A stretch of DNA of 8,591 nucleotides from contig CAJMNI010000059.1 of NCBI GenBank assembly GCA_905214735.1, forward strand, positions 1 through 8,591, written 5' to 3'. The notes beneath the pieces are model-generated. The model was not told the DNA's origin. It saw nothing but the letters and a program-made list of their open reading frames with translations, and did no database searches. The position numbers and the translations under genes are program-made. This document shows, piece by piece, positions 1 through 6,201 of the stretch (position 1 is its first letter; each line of letters starts with the position of its first letter). Source of the DNA: an uncultured bacterium. Lineage in GTDB: Bacteria > Bacteroidota > Bacteroidia > Bacteroidales > Muribaculaceae.

Positions 1-85
1 TGGCCTGCGTGCCGAACATGCGTTTGAAGCCGAAGTCGGAACGCCACTCGATGAATGGTGTCTTAAGAATATCTGAGTGAGTCAT
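1..85 (-). CDS. Rpn family recombination-promoting nuclease / putative transposase, N-terminal part only
   Basis: The minus strand is open from an ATG at 85-83 to the window edge and encodes 28 residues beginning MTHSDILKTPFIEWRSDFGF, followed by KRMFGTQA. The stretch SDFGFKRMFGT (residues 17-27) matches the N-terminal signature of the PD-(D/E)XK nuclease family transposases (Rpn family, PF12784), in which D-F-G-F-K-x-x-F-G-T is the most recognisable block. Family members are DNA endonucleases linked to RecA-independent recombination, and they are abundant and mobile in gut Bacteroidetes. The catalytic residues and the rest of the protein lie beyond the left edge, so completeness cannot be judged. 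A consensus promoter sits just upstream on the same strand. The gene is transcribed away from the dehydrogenase gene. The opposite strand also has an open frame here (2-76), which I regard as a shadow. The family call rests on one short motif. Confidence 0.72.
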   Translation of the reverse strand, partial: MTHSDILKTPFIEWRSDFGFKRMFGTQA

Positions 86-109
86 AGATAGGTGTAGAAT
101 CTGTCACTG

Positions 110-140
110 CAAATTTAATTCGAATTTTGCTAATATCAAA
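110..140 (-). promoter_or_regulatory. Bacteroidetes-type promoter of the Rpn gene
   Basis: On the minus strand, TTTG (complement of 137-140) is followed after exactly 19 bases by TAAATTTG (complement of 110-117). This is a full match to the primary-sigma promoter described for Bacteroides, with TTTG near -33 and TAnnTTTG near -7, spaced 19-21. Transcription would start around 100-105, leaving a leader of about 15-20 bases before the ATG at 85. The region 86-322 is AT-rich compared with the genes. Confidence 0.7.
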
Positions 141-261
141 ACTTTGTGCCGCGTGTATGTCGATTCGCACAAATTAATGCTGATAAAGTAAAAGGTTGTT
201 TTTTGATTCAGAGGACCTATAGCTTGCTAATTGGAATTCAATCGGATTATAATTCTGCCTG

Positions 262-295
262 TTGCTCGATATTTGAAAAAAAAGAGTTAATTTTG
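262..295 (+). promoter_or_regulatory. Candidate promoter of the FAD dehydrogenase / tsaB unit
   Basis: TAATTTTG at 288-295 matches the Bacteroidetes -7 box TAnnTTTG and lies 27 bases before the chosen start at 323. The upstream element is weak: only TTG at 262-264, with a spacing of 23 instead of 19-21. The call therefore rests mainly on the -7 box and on its position in the AT-rich divergent region. Confidence 0.38.
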
Positions 296-322
296 CATTT
301 TAGAACAAATCAGCCGGAGAAT

Positions 323-1894
323 ATGATTGAAGACGTGAATTTGCGGGTTGCGCCCGCCATCGCCGCTTCGGAGGCTTCCATAGCAAAGGAAGTGGCCCGG
401 GAGCTTGACATGCAGGTTGACGCTATCAACGCCCTCCGGGTGGTGCGTCGTTCTATCGACGCCCGCAAACGGCAGGTGGTGGTGAATCTGCTGGTAAGAG
501 TGGCCCATGGCGATGACCACACAGTCGAACCGTTGCTGAAACCGGTAGAGTTTGCTCCGGTTGCCTCCAATGCTCCACGGTTGGCGATTGTCGGTGCAGG
601 TCCTGCAGGACTTTTTGCTGCCCTTGAGGCGATACGCCTCTGCATCAGGCCGATTGTTATCGAACGTGGCGCCGATGTCGACCGCCGACGTGTCGACATA
701 GCAGCCATCAGTCGCGAAGGGAAAATCAATCCCCGGAGCAATTATTGCTTCGGCGAGGGGGGGGCCGGCGCCTATAGCGACGGCAAACTTTTCACCCGCA
801 GCAAAAAACGGGGCAACATCGCCGATGTGCTGCAGCTATTCGTGCAACATGGTGCGTCGCCCGACATCCTTGTCGACGCCCACCCCCATATCGGTAGCGA
901 TCGTCTTCCTCATGTGATAAAACGGATGCGCCAGACGATTATAGACTGCGGGGGAGAGGTGAGGTTCGATTCACTCGTCAGCTCGCTTATGACAGCAGAC
1001 GGTCGCGTCACCGGAGTGAAACTCGCCGACGGCAGTACTGTCGAGGCGGAAGGAGTGGTGCTCGCCACCGGCCATTCCGCCCACGACACGCTCCGCAGCC
1101 TGCATAAGGAGGGCGTGGCTCTGGAAGCAAAGGGAATTGCGGTCGGAGTGCGCCTCGAACATCCGCAGCAGCTTATCGACACTCTGCAATATCATTCTCC
1201 GAAAGGACGCGGAAAATATCTTCCGGCTGCCGAATACAGCTATGTCACTCAGGCCGACGGCCGCGGCGTCTACAGCTTCTGCATGTGTCCCGGCGGAGTG
1301 GTGGTGCCGGCGGGAAGCGCCGACGGCGAACTCGTGGTCAACGGCATGTCGGCTTCGGCCCGCGCCGGAAGATGGGCCAATTCCGGAATGGTGGTGGAGA
1401 TCCGCCCCGGCGATTTCCCGGAATTCGCCTCGGAAGGCCCCCTCGAACTTCTCGCTCTCCAGAAAAGTCTCGAAGAGAAATTTTTCGAGGAATCGGGAGG
1501 CATCAACGCCCCGGCCCAGCGGATGAAGGATTTTACCGACGGAGTTGTGTCAAAGACACTCCCCGCCACATCATACGCACCCGGAATACACCCGGCCGAT
1601 TTCAACCGTCTTTTCCCTCCCTTTATTTCATGGAGGCTCAGGAAGGGATTTGTCGATTTCGGGAAAAAATGCCCGGGATTCCTCACCAACGATGCTACGA
1701 TGATAGGTCTGGAATCGCGGACATCATCGCCGGTGCGCATTCTGCGCGACAGTGAAACCCTCGAATCGCCCACCTTCCGCCATCTTTATCCGGCGGGAGA
1801 GGGAGCCGGATATGCCGGCGGCATTGTCTCGGCCGCAGTCGACGGAATCCGTTGCGCGAGGGCGTTCAGTGAATCAATAACGAATAAGAAATGA
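323..1894 (+). CDS. NAD(P)/FAD-dependent oxidoreductase of the COG2509 type (uncharacterised FAD dehydrogenase)
   Basis: This is a 523-residue flavoprotein. A Rossmann dinucleotide-binding motif GAGPAG (residues 91-96) sits after strand RLAIV, and the ribose-binding acidic residue follows in VIERG (E114). The block NYCFGEGGAGAYSDGKL (about 140-156) and the C-terminal GEGAGYAGG (about 492-500), which closes the FAD site, are characteristic of COG2509 proteins; the roughly 90 residues before the Rossmann fold are also typical. The substrate is unknown for the family; a cytosolic redox role is inference. I chose the ATG at 323 because homology begins with MIEDVNLRV. The frame stays open back to a GTG at 146, but those 59 codons are AT-rich, do not look like protein and would overlap the candidate promoter. 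The last codons overlap tsaB by 4 bases (ATGA), so the two genes are probably coupled. Confidence 0.88.
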   Translation: MIEDVNLRVAPAIAASEASIAKEVARELDMQVDAINALRVVRRSIDARKRQVVVNLLVRVAHGDDHTVEPLLKPVEFAPVASNAPRLAIVGAGPAGLFAALEAIRLCIRPIVIERGADVDRRRVDIAAISREGKINPRSNYCFGEGGAGAYSDGKLFTRSKKRGNIADVLQLFVQHGASPDILVDAHPHIGSDRLPHVIKRMRQTIIDCGGEVRFDSLVSSLMTADGRVTGVKLADGSTVEAEGVVLATGHSAHDTLRSLHKEGVALEAKGIAVGVRLEHPQQLIDTLQYHSPKGRGKYLPAAEYSYVTQADGRGVYSFCMCPGGVVVPAGSADGELVVNGMSASARAGRWANSGMVVEIRPGDFPEFASEGPLELLALQKSLEEKFFEESGGINAPAQRMKDFTDGVVSKTLPATSYAPGIHPADFNRLFPPFISWRLRKGFVDFGKKCPGFLTNDATMIGLESRTSSPVRILRDSETLESPTFRHLYPAGEGAGYAGGIVSAAVDGIRCARAFSESITNKK

Positions 1895-2595
1895 TTACAA
1901 CACTCAATATAGAAACATCAGGCAAGATCTGCAGCGTGGCCCTCTGTCAGGATGGCGCCATCGAGTTTCAGCGCGATGACACGGAGGGGATGCAGCATGC
2001 CAACCGGCTTCCGGTGTTTGTCGAGGAATGCATGGAGGAGATCCATCGCCGCGACATGCCGCTCGATGCGGTGGCCGTCAGCATGGGGCCCGGCAGCTAC
2101 ACCGGCCTGCGCATAGGTCTTTCGCTCGCCAAAGGTCTTGCCTTCAGTCTCGGAGTGCCTCTGATCGGAGTCGACACTCTCAAGATAATCGCCGTTAAGG
2201 CGATGTTTGGCGTTCACGATCTTCAAGGCGACGAGATCCTCGTGCCGATGGTTGACGCCCGCAGAATGGAAGTCTACACCGGCGCCTACGACTTCGCGCT
2301 CAACGAGGTTATAAAGCCTCAGGCCATGATCATCACTCCCGGTTCATTCTCCGAGCTGGAGGGGCGGAAAGTGATATTCATGGGCGACGGGGCTGCGAAG
2401 ACCAAGGATGTGATCACCCTTCCCGGAGCCCGCTGGATAGATTCGCTGCTCCCTATGGCCAAAGATATGATGGCGCTGTCGGAAAAGGCCTTCCGCGAAA
2501 AGGATTTCATCGACACGGCTTACTCCGTTCCGCGTTATCTGAAGGAGTATCAGACCACAGTGGCGCGTAATCCTCTCGAAAAGAAACTTCACTAA
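1891..2595 (+). CDS. tsaB: tRNA threonylcarbamoyladenosine biosynthesis protein TsaB
   Basis: TsaB is the non-catalytic ASKHA-fold partner of TsaD. Together with TsaE it transfers the threonylcarbamoyl group made by TsaC onto A37 of tRNAs that read ANN codons, a universal modification needed for accurate translation. The 234-residue product has the family N-terminus (LNIETSGKICSVAL, residues 5-18) and the hallmark block VSMGPGSYTGLRIG (63-76), followed by KGLAFSLGVPLIGVDTL. The length is normal for the family. The start at 1891 overlaps the dehydrogenase stop as ATGA, and the next gene begins 10 bases after this stop, so it sits inside a polycistronic unit. TsaD and TsaE are not in the window. 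Nothing in the sequence looks degraded. Confidence 0.95.
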   Translation: MITTLNIETSGKICSVALCQDGAIEFQRDDTEGMQHANRLPVFVEECMEEIHRRDMPLDAVAVSMGPGSYTGLRIGLSLAKGLAFSLGVPLIGVDTLKIIAVKAMFGVHDLQGDEILVPMVDARRMEVYTGAYDFALNEVIKPQAMIITPGSFSELEGRKVIFMGDGAAKTKDVITLPGARWIDSLLPMAKDMMALSEKAFREKDFIDTAYSVPRYLKEYQTTVARNPLEKKLH

Positions 2596-2605
2596 CTCAC
2601 CCTCT

Positions 2606-3220
2606 ATGATGACACCAGAAAACCCCGATACGGAATCAATACAGAAAGAACAGATCATTCTGCCCGAATACGGCCGGCATCTGCAGGAGCTCGTGGACTA
2701 TTGTCTTCAGATCGAAGACCGCGACGAGCGCACCGCCTGCGCCGCTGCCATTGTCAAGGCGCTTGCCACTCTTCATCCCGACATTGTAGGCCCCAATCGC
2801 GACATGTCGAAGGCATGGGACCAGATAATGATAATGTCGCGTTTCAGGCTCGACGTGGACTTCCCCTGCGAAGTGATCACCGAGGAAAAGCTCTCTCCCA
2901 AGCCTGAAAAAATCCCTTACACAGCCTCTTCGATGCGTTTCCGCCATTATGGCAAGCATATCGAGAAGATGGTCCGGAAGGTGGCCGACATGGAGGAGTC
3001 GCCCGAAAAAGATCTGCTCGTGTCGATGATCGCCCACCACATGAAGAAGCTGATGCTGACCCACAACAAGGAGGGAGTGAGCGATGCAAAGGTGCTTCGC
3101 GACCTCGCCCTTTATTCGGAAGGGAGAATAGATCTCGACCCAGAGACATATCTTCTTCATGAATTCCGCGAGGCAGCTCCGATCAAACAGCAAAACGGCA
3201 AAAAAAGAAAAAAGAGATGA
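2606..3220 (+). CDS. DUF4290 domain-containing protein
   Basis: This is a 204-residue protein of the Bacteroidetes-restricted DUF4290 family (PF14123), recognised from the N-terminal PEYGRHLQELVDYC (residues 20-33), the HPDIVGPNRD segment and its place directly before murA and rimM. No function is established. The sequence is soluble and mostly helical in appearance, without a signal peptide or membrane segment, and is rich in charged residues. It ends in a strongly basic tail, KKRKKR (199-204), which could contact nucleic acid or a membrane; that is inference. ATG codons at 2606 and 2609 are both possible starts. The stop overlaps the murA start as ATGA, and an A-rich slippery heptamer lies just before it. 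The constant neighbourhood suggests a role linked to cell-wall or ribosome genes, but the sequence does not show it. Confidence 0.85.
   Translation: MMTPENPDTESIQKEQIILPEYGRHLQELVDYCLQIEDRDERTACAAAIVKALATLHPDIVGPNRDMSKAWDQIMIMSRFRLDVDFPCEVITEEKLSPKPEKIPYTASSMRFRHYGKHIEKMVRKVADMEESPEKDLLVSMIAHHMKKLMLTHNKEGVSDAKVLRDLALYSEGRIDLDPETYLLHEFREAAPIKQQNGKKRKKR
3208..3214 (+). other. Potential -1 slippery heptamer A AAA AAG at the DUF4290/murA overlap
   Basis: In the DUF4290 frame the codons before the stop read AGA AAA AAG AGA TGA. The heptamer A AAA AAG at 3208-3214 is therefore in the phase used at the dnaX-type frameshift site. A -1 slip would bypass the TGA at 3218-3220 and continue directly into the murA frame, giving a DUF4290-MurA fusion. 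No clear downstream stimulatory structure was seen, and runs of Lys codons produce this heptamer by chance. Confidence 0.25.
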
Positions 3221-4530
3221 GCACATTCATAGTAGAAGGAGGGCATCCCCTGCATGGCGAAGTTAATATCAAGGGGGCGAAAAACGAAGCCCTCGAGGTT
3301 ATCTGCGCCACATTGCTCACGTCGGAAACGGTGGTGATCAGAAACCTTCCGCAGATTGCCGACGTGCGCAATCTGATCCAGCTCCTGTCGGAAATGGGGG
3401 TTAAGGTCAACTATCTTTCGGAATCGGAGTGCGCCTTCAAGGCCGATTCGATCGACGTGGATTATATCAACAGCGAGGAATACCGGAAGAAGACGGCCGC
3501 ACTGCGCGGTTCGGTGATGGTGCTCGGGCCTCTTGTGGCGCGTTTCGGAATGGCGATGCTTCCCAAGCCGGGCGGTGACAAGATCGGCCGCCGTCGTCTC
3601 GACACTCATTTCATCGGCCTGCAGAATCTTGGCGTGGATTTCGAATACGATTCCGACATGCGCACCTACAAGGTGTCGGCTCCTCATGGCTTGAAGGGGA
3701 CATACATGCTCCTCGACGAGGCTTCCGTCACAGGAACCGCCAACGTTGTGATGGCAGCCGTGCTCGCGAAAGGAAAGACCGTGATCTATAATGCCGCCTG
3801 CGAGCCATATATCCAGCAACTTTGCCGCATGCTCGTCAGAATGGGTGCAAAAATCGAGGGAATCGGCTCTAATCTGCTCACAATCGAAGGTGTGGATAGT
3901 CTCGGAGGCACCGACCATCGGCTCCTTGCCGACATGATCGAGGTCGGCAGCTTCATAGGCATCGCTGCCATGACCGGCTCAGATCTGAGGCTAAAGGATG
4001 TCGGCGTGCACGATCTCGGCATGCTTCCGGCCGCTTTCAGCCGTCTCGGTGTCAATATGAAGATAGAGGGTGACGATATTGTGGTCGACCAGAAGGAGAT
4101 CTACGAGATCGACAAGTTTATCGACGGCTCCGTGCTGACGATCGCCGACGCTCCCTGGCCCGGCATCTCGCCCGACCTTATAAGCATCCTGCTCGTTGTG
4201 GCCACCCAGGCGAAAGGAAGCGTGCTTATTCACCAGAAGATGTTCGAGAGCCGACTCTTCTTCGTTGACAAACTGATCGACATGGGGGCGAAGATCATTC
4301 TTTGCGATCCTCACCGGGCTGTGGTGATAGGAGCCGGAAAATTCCATTCGCTCCGTTCGGCCGATATGGTTTCGCCCGACATCCGCGCCGGAATCGCCAT
4401 GCTCATTGCGGCAATGGGAGCCAAGGGCACGAGCCGCATCCAGAATATCAACCAGATCGACCGGGGATATGAAAATATCGACCTCCGGCTCAACAAACTC
4501 GGGGCCAAAATCATTAGAATAGATGAATGA
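3217..4530 (+). CDS. murA: UDP-N-acetylglucosamine 1-carboxyvinyltransferase (Asp-type active site)
   Basis: MurA transfers enolpyruvate from PEP to UDP-GlcNAc in the cytoplasm, the first committed step of peptidoglycan synthesis. The product is 437 residues, close to the usual 420-440, and has the catalytic K22-N23 pair in KGAKNEALE, exactly at the E. coli positions. The block LGPLVARFGMA leads into the active-site loop KPGGDKIGRR (117-126). There D121 stands where E. coli has Cys115, the residue alkylated by fosfomycin. Cys-to-Asp is known from mycobacteria, Chlamydia and Borrelia and keeps activity while making the enzyme insensitive to the drug. WPGISPDL carries the conserved Asp of the second domain. 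The start at 3217 overlaps the DUF4290 stop (ATGA), indicating coupling. The frame is intact, so this is very probably the housekeeping enzyme. Confidence 0.96.
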   Translation: MSTFIVEGGHPLHGEVNIKGAKNEALEVICATLLTSETVVIRNLPQIADVRNLIQLLSEMGVKVNYLSESECAFKADSIDVDYINSEEYRKKTAALRGSVMVLGPLVARFGMAMLPKPGGDKIGRRRLDTHFIGLQNLGVDFEYDSDMRTYKVSAPHGLKGTYMLLDEASVTGTANVVMAAVLAKGKTVIYNAACEPYIQQLCRMLVRMGAKIEGIGSNLLTIEGVDSLGGTDHRLLADMIEVGSFIGIAAMTGSDLRLKDVGVHDLGMLPAAFSRLGVNMKIEGDDIVVDQKEIYEIDKFIDGSVLTIADAPWPGISPDLISILLVVATQAKGSVLIHQKMFESRLFFVDKLIDMGAKIILCDPHRAVVIGAGKFHSLRSADMVSPDIRAGIAMLIAAMGAKGTSRIQNINQIDRGYENIDLRLNKLGAKIIRIDE

Positions 4531-4537
4531 TGAGGTC

Positions 4538-4564
4538 CCGCCCGGCATTGTGCGCGCGGAGCGG
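4538..4564 (+). promoter_or_regulatory. GC-rich stem-loop in the murA-rimM spacer
   Basis: CCGC-CCG (4538-4544) can pair with CGG-A-GCGG (4557-4564), giving a 7-bp GC stem with one bulged A and a 12-base loop. It lies between the murA stop and the probable rimM start. No T-run follows, so it is not a normal intrinsic terminator; an attenuating or RNA-processing role is only a guess. Confidence 0.25.
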
Positions 4565-4589
4565 TTCTGATGAAAATGTATATGGCCAA

Positions 4590-5171
4590 ATGATAAGGAA
4601 AGAAGATATAGTGGCGATCGGGAAGTTCCAGAAGACCCACGCCCTCCAGGGAGAACTCAACGCCATAGTTGACGTGCAGGAGGATTATGCCGAAGACGAC
4701 AAGCCTTTTATCGTGGATGTCGACGGCATTTATGTTCCCTTCTATATTGAGTCGATTCGTCCCAAAGGTTCGACCTCTTATCTTGTGAAGCTCGCCGGAG
4801 TCGATTCGCAGGAGGAGGCGCAGCAATTTGTCAATAAGGAGATTTACGCCATGCGGAGCGATCTGATCGACTATTTCGAAACCGACGGCGAGACTTTTGT
4901 CGATCCCGACGATATCGAAGGTTATGAAGTGGTTGACTCCAGTCTCGGCGATCTGGGAAAAGTGAAGGAAGTCAACGACGCCACGGCCAATGTGCTTCTT
5001 GTGGTTGACACCCCCGACGGCGACGAGCTGCTTGTCCCCTTTGTCGATGAATTCGTGGAGGAAATCGATCAGGATAATAAAAGAATAGTTGTTTCTCTTC
5101 CGGAGGGACTCCTTGAAATAAATTCTAAGGAAATAAACTATAAGAATGATGAGCGATCAAATGAAATATGA
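4590..5171 (+). CDS. rimM: Ribosome maturation factor RimM
   Basis: RimM binds ribosomal protein S19 and assists maturation of the 3' (head) domain of the 30S subunit. From the ATG at 4590 the product is 193 residues. The N-terminal RimM barrel shows IGKFQKTHALQGEL (residues 10-23). The C-terminal PRC-barrel carries DIEGYEVVD, LGDLGKV and the typical ELLVPFVDEFVEEID (146-160), and PEGLLEI (171-177) closes the domain. The start at 4590 is chosen because family members commonly begin with MIRKED-like sequence. The frame is also open to an ATG at 4527 that overlaps the murA stop as ATGA; using it would add 21 residues that look unrelated to RimM. The 3' end overlaps the next gene by 26 bases. 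Acidic residues are abundant, and nothing suggests damage. Confidence 0.92.
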   Translation: MIRKEDIVAIGKFQKTHALQGELNAIVDVQEDYAEDDKPFIVDVDGIYVPFYIESIRPKGSTSYLVKLAGVDSQEEAQQFVNKEIYAMRSDLIDYFETDGETFVDPDDIEGYEVVDSSLGDLGKVKEVNDATANVLLVVDTPDGDELLVPFVDEFVEEIDQDNKRIVVSLPEGLLEINSKEINYKNDERSNEI

Positions 5172-5469
5172 TGAGGATGACGCCATACGCTTCATCCGCG
5201 CCACGCTTCCCGAAGATGTGAGCGCCGCCTATAGTGACGATGACATACTCTATGTGATCGACATTATTTGGGACTGGTATGAGAAAAACGGCTATCTGGA
5301 GATCAATGCCGATATCACCGACGAGGAGGAGGTGAACGTCGACAAACTCGTTGACTTCGTGAAGAGCCAGATAAAGAAAGATAAATATGCGATGATCGAC
5401 ACGTCGCACATCGACCTTATAGTGAAAGGAGAAATCCAGTATGAAGAATCTATCGACGATTTTGTGTAG
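5146..5469 (+). CDS. Small acidic protein of unknown function
   Basis: I do not recognise this 107-residue protein. It is strongly acidic in its first two thirds (DEDDAIRF, YSDDDILYVID, ITDEEEVNVD) and appears mainly helical. It has an aromatic helix around DIIWDWYEKNGYLEI (residues 39-53), no signal peptide and no membrane span. It is very probably real: it fills the space between rimM and the OmpA-domain gene, overlaps rimM by 26 bases and the next gene by 29, and uses the same codon style as its neighbours. ATG codons at 5146, 5149 and 5161 are all possible starts; 5161 would give 102 residues with only an 11-base overlap. The overlaps make translational coupling likely. A small partner or regulator of a neighbouring product is possible but not shown. 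Confidence 0.72.
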   Translation: MMSDQMKYDEDDAIRFIRATLPEDVSAAYSDDDILYVIDIIWDWYEKNGYLEINADITDEEEVNVDKLVDFVKSQIKKDKYAMIDTSHIDLIVKGEIQYEESIDDFV

Positions 5470-6148
5470 CGGATTGTTGGCTGCTGTGACGGCGGCAGGA
5501 GCTCTTTCGGCGGGCGCCGACATTGTGCGCATCCCCGTCAACCCGACTTCCGGTGCCCGCAGCGGCAATGTGCTTGCCCGCAGCGAGGATCTCGACGAGC
5601 TCACTCTGCCCGAGATGATCAATTCGGTGGAACTCGACAAAAAGAGCGCCGAGCTGATCCGCAAGTTTCAGGACAAGGAGGGGCGCAACCGACTCCACGG
5701 AAAGGAATATAATGCCCAGAAAAACGGTTGCACCGTCGAGACCTATCGCAACAAGGAGGTTCTCCTGATCACTATTCCGGCTTCGAAGCTTTTCGCCCCC
5801 AATGAGACAGAGCTTCGCCGGGAGGCGGCCTCGCTGCTCGCCCCGCTGAAGAGATACCTGAAAGATCCCGACATGTATCGCGTGCTCCTCGTGATGCATA
5901 CCGATAACACCGGTTCGGAGGGTTACCGCGACAACCTCACCGAGGAACGCTCCACTGCGCTCTTCGACTGGTTTGTCGACCAGGGTGCCGACACCCGCTT
6001 CCTGTTCCCCTATGCGATGGGCGACGAAATGCCCCTTGTGCCAAACAATTCAATGACAAACCGCGAGAAAAACCGCCGTCTGGAAGTCTATCTCGTTCCC
6101 GGCAAGAAGATGCTTGAAATGGCAAAGAAGGGGAGAATCGTTTTCTGA
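5441..6148 (+). CDS. Exported OmpA-family (peptidoglycan-binding) protein
   Basis: This 235-residue protein starts with a signal peptide: basic MKN, a hydrophobic stretch of about 20 residues, and a likely cleavage after AGA (residue 26). There is no lipobox. Residues about 110-220 form an OmpA C-terminal domain: LFAPNETELRREAASLLAPL (117-136), then the strand VLLVMHTDNTG (148-158) with the Asp (D155) expected to bind diaminopimelate, and NREKNRRLEVYLVPG (207-221) with the conserved arginines. The part before the domain is too short for an outer-membrane barrel, so this is probably a periplasmic protein that holds or senses peptidoglycan; that is inference. It begins 29 bases inside the preceding gene. 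The link to murA in the same strand series fits a cell-envelope role. No outer-membrane anchor is visible. Confidence 0.85.
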   Translation: MKNLSTILCSGLLAAVTAAGALSAGADIVRIPVNPTSGARSGNVLARSEDLDELTLPEMINSVELDKKSAELIRKFQDKEGRNRLHGKEYNAQKNGCTVETYRNKEVLLITIPASKLFAPNETELRREAASLLAPLKRYLKDPDMYRVLLVMHTDNTGSEGYRDNLTEERSTALFDWFVDQGADTRFLFPYAMGDEMPLVPNNSMTNREKNRRLEVYLVPGKKMLEMAKKGRIVF

Positions 6149-6180
6149 TCCCGCATGTTCTGATGCCTCTATTCTGATGC
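6143..6180 (+). repeat. Three short direct repeats of TTCTGAT before aguA
   Basis: TTCTGATC (6143-6150), TTCTGATGC (6158-6166) and TTCTGATGC (6172-6180) recur with steps of 15 and 14 bases. The first includes the stop codon of the OmpA-domain gene. TTCTGATG also occurs at 4565-4572, just before rimM. They could be an operator or the leftover of small duplications. No promoter of the Bacteroidetes type was found in this 53-base spacer. Confidence 0.35.
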
Positions 6181-6201
6181 TCCAATAAAATATTAGAAGA
6201 A

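Noticed and set aside
2..76. Plus-strand open frame reading GLRAEHAFEAEVGTPLDEWC and ending at TGA 74-76, which looks like the tail of a protein
   Set aside because: The opposite strand has a recognisable Rpn N-terminus with a start codon and a consensus promoter, so the plus-strand frame is best explained as its shadow.
109..130. GCAAATT/AATTTTGC imperfect hairpin considered as a terminator
   Set aside because: It lies inside the Rpn promoter region, is AT-only in its core and has no T-run; the palindrome is better discussed as a possible operator.
146..322. N-terminal extension of 59 codons on the FAD dehydrogenase from a GTG at 146
   Set aside because: The extension is AT-rich, not protein-like, contains a likely -7 promoter box, and homology begins at the ATG at 323.
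3157..3918. A 253-codon minus-strand open frame opposite murA
   Set aside because: Histidine-rich, low-complexity reading typical of antisense to GC-rich coding DNA; murA on the plus strand is unambiguous.
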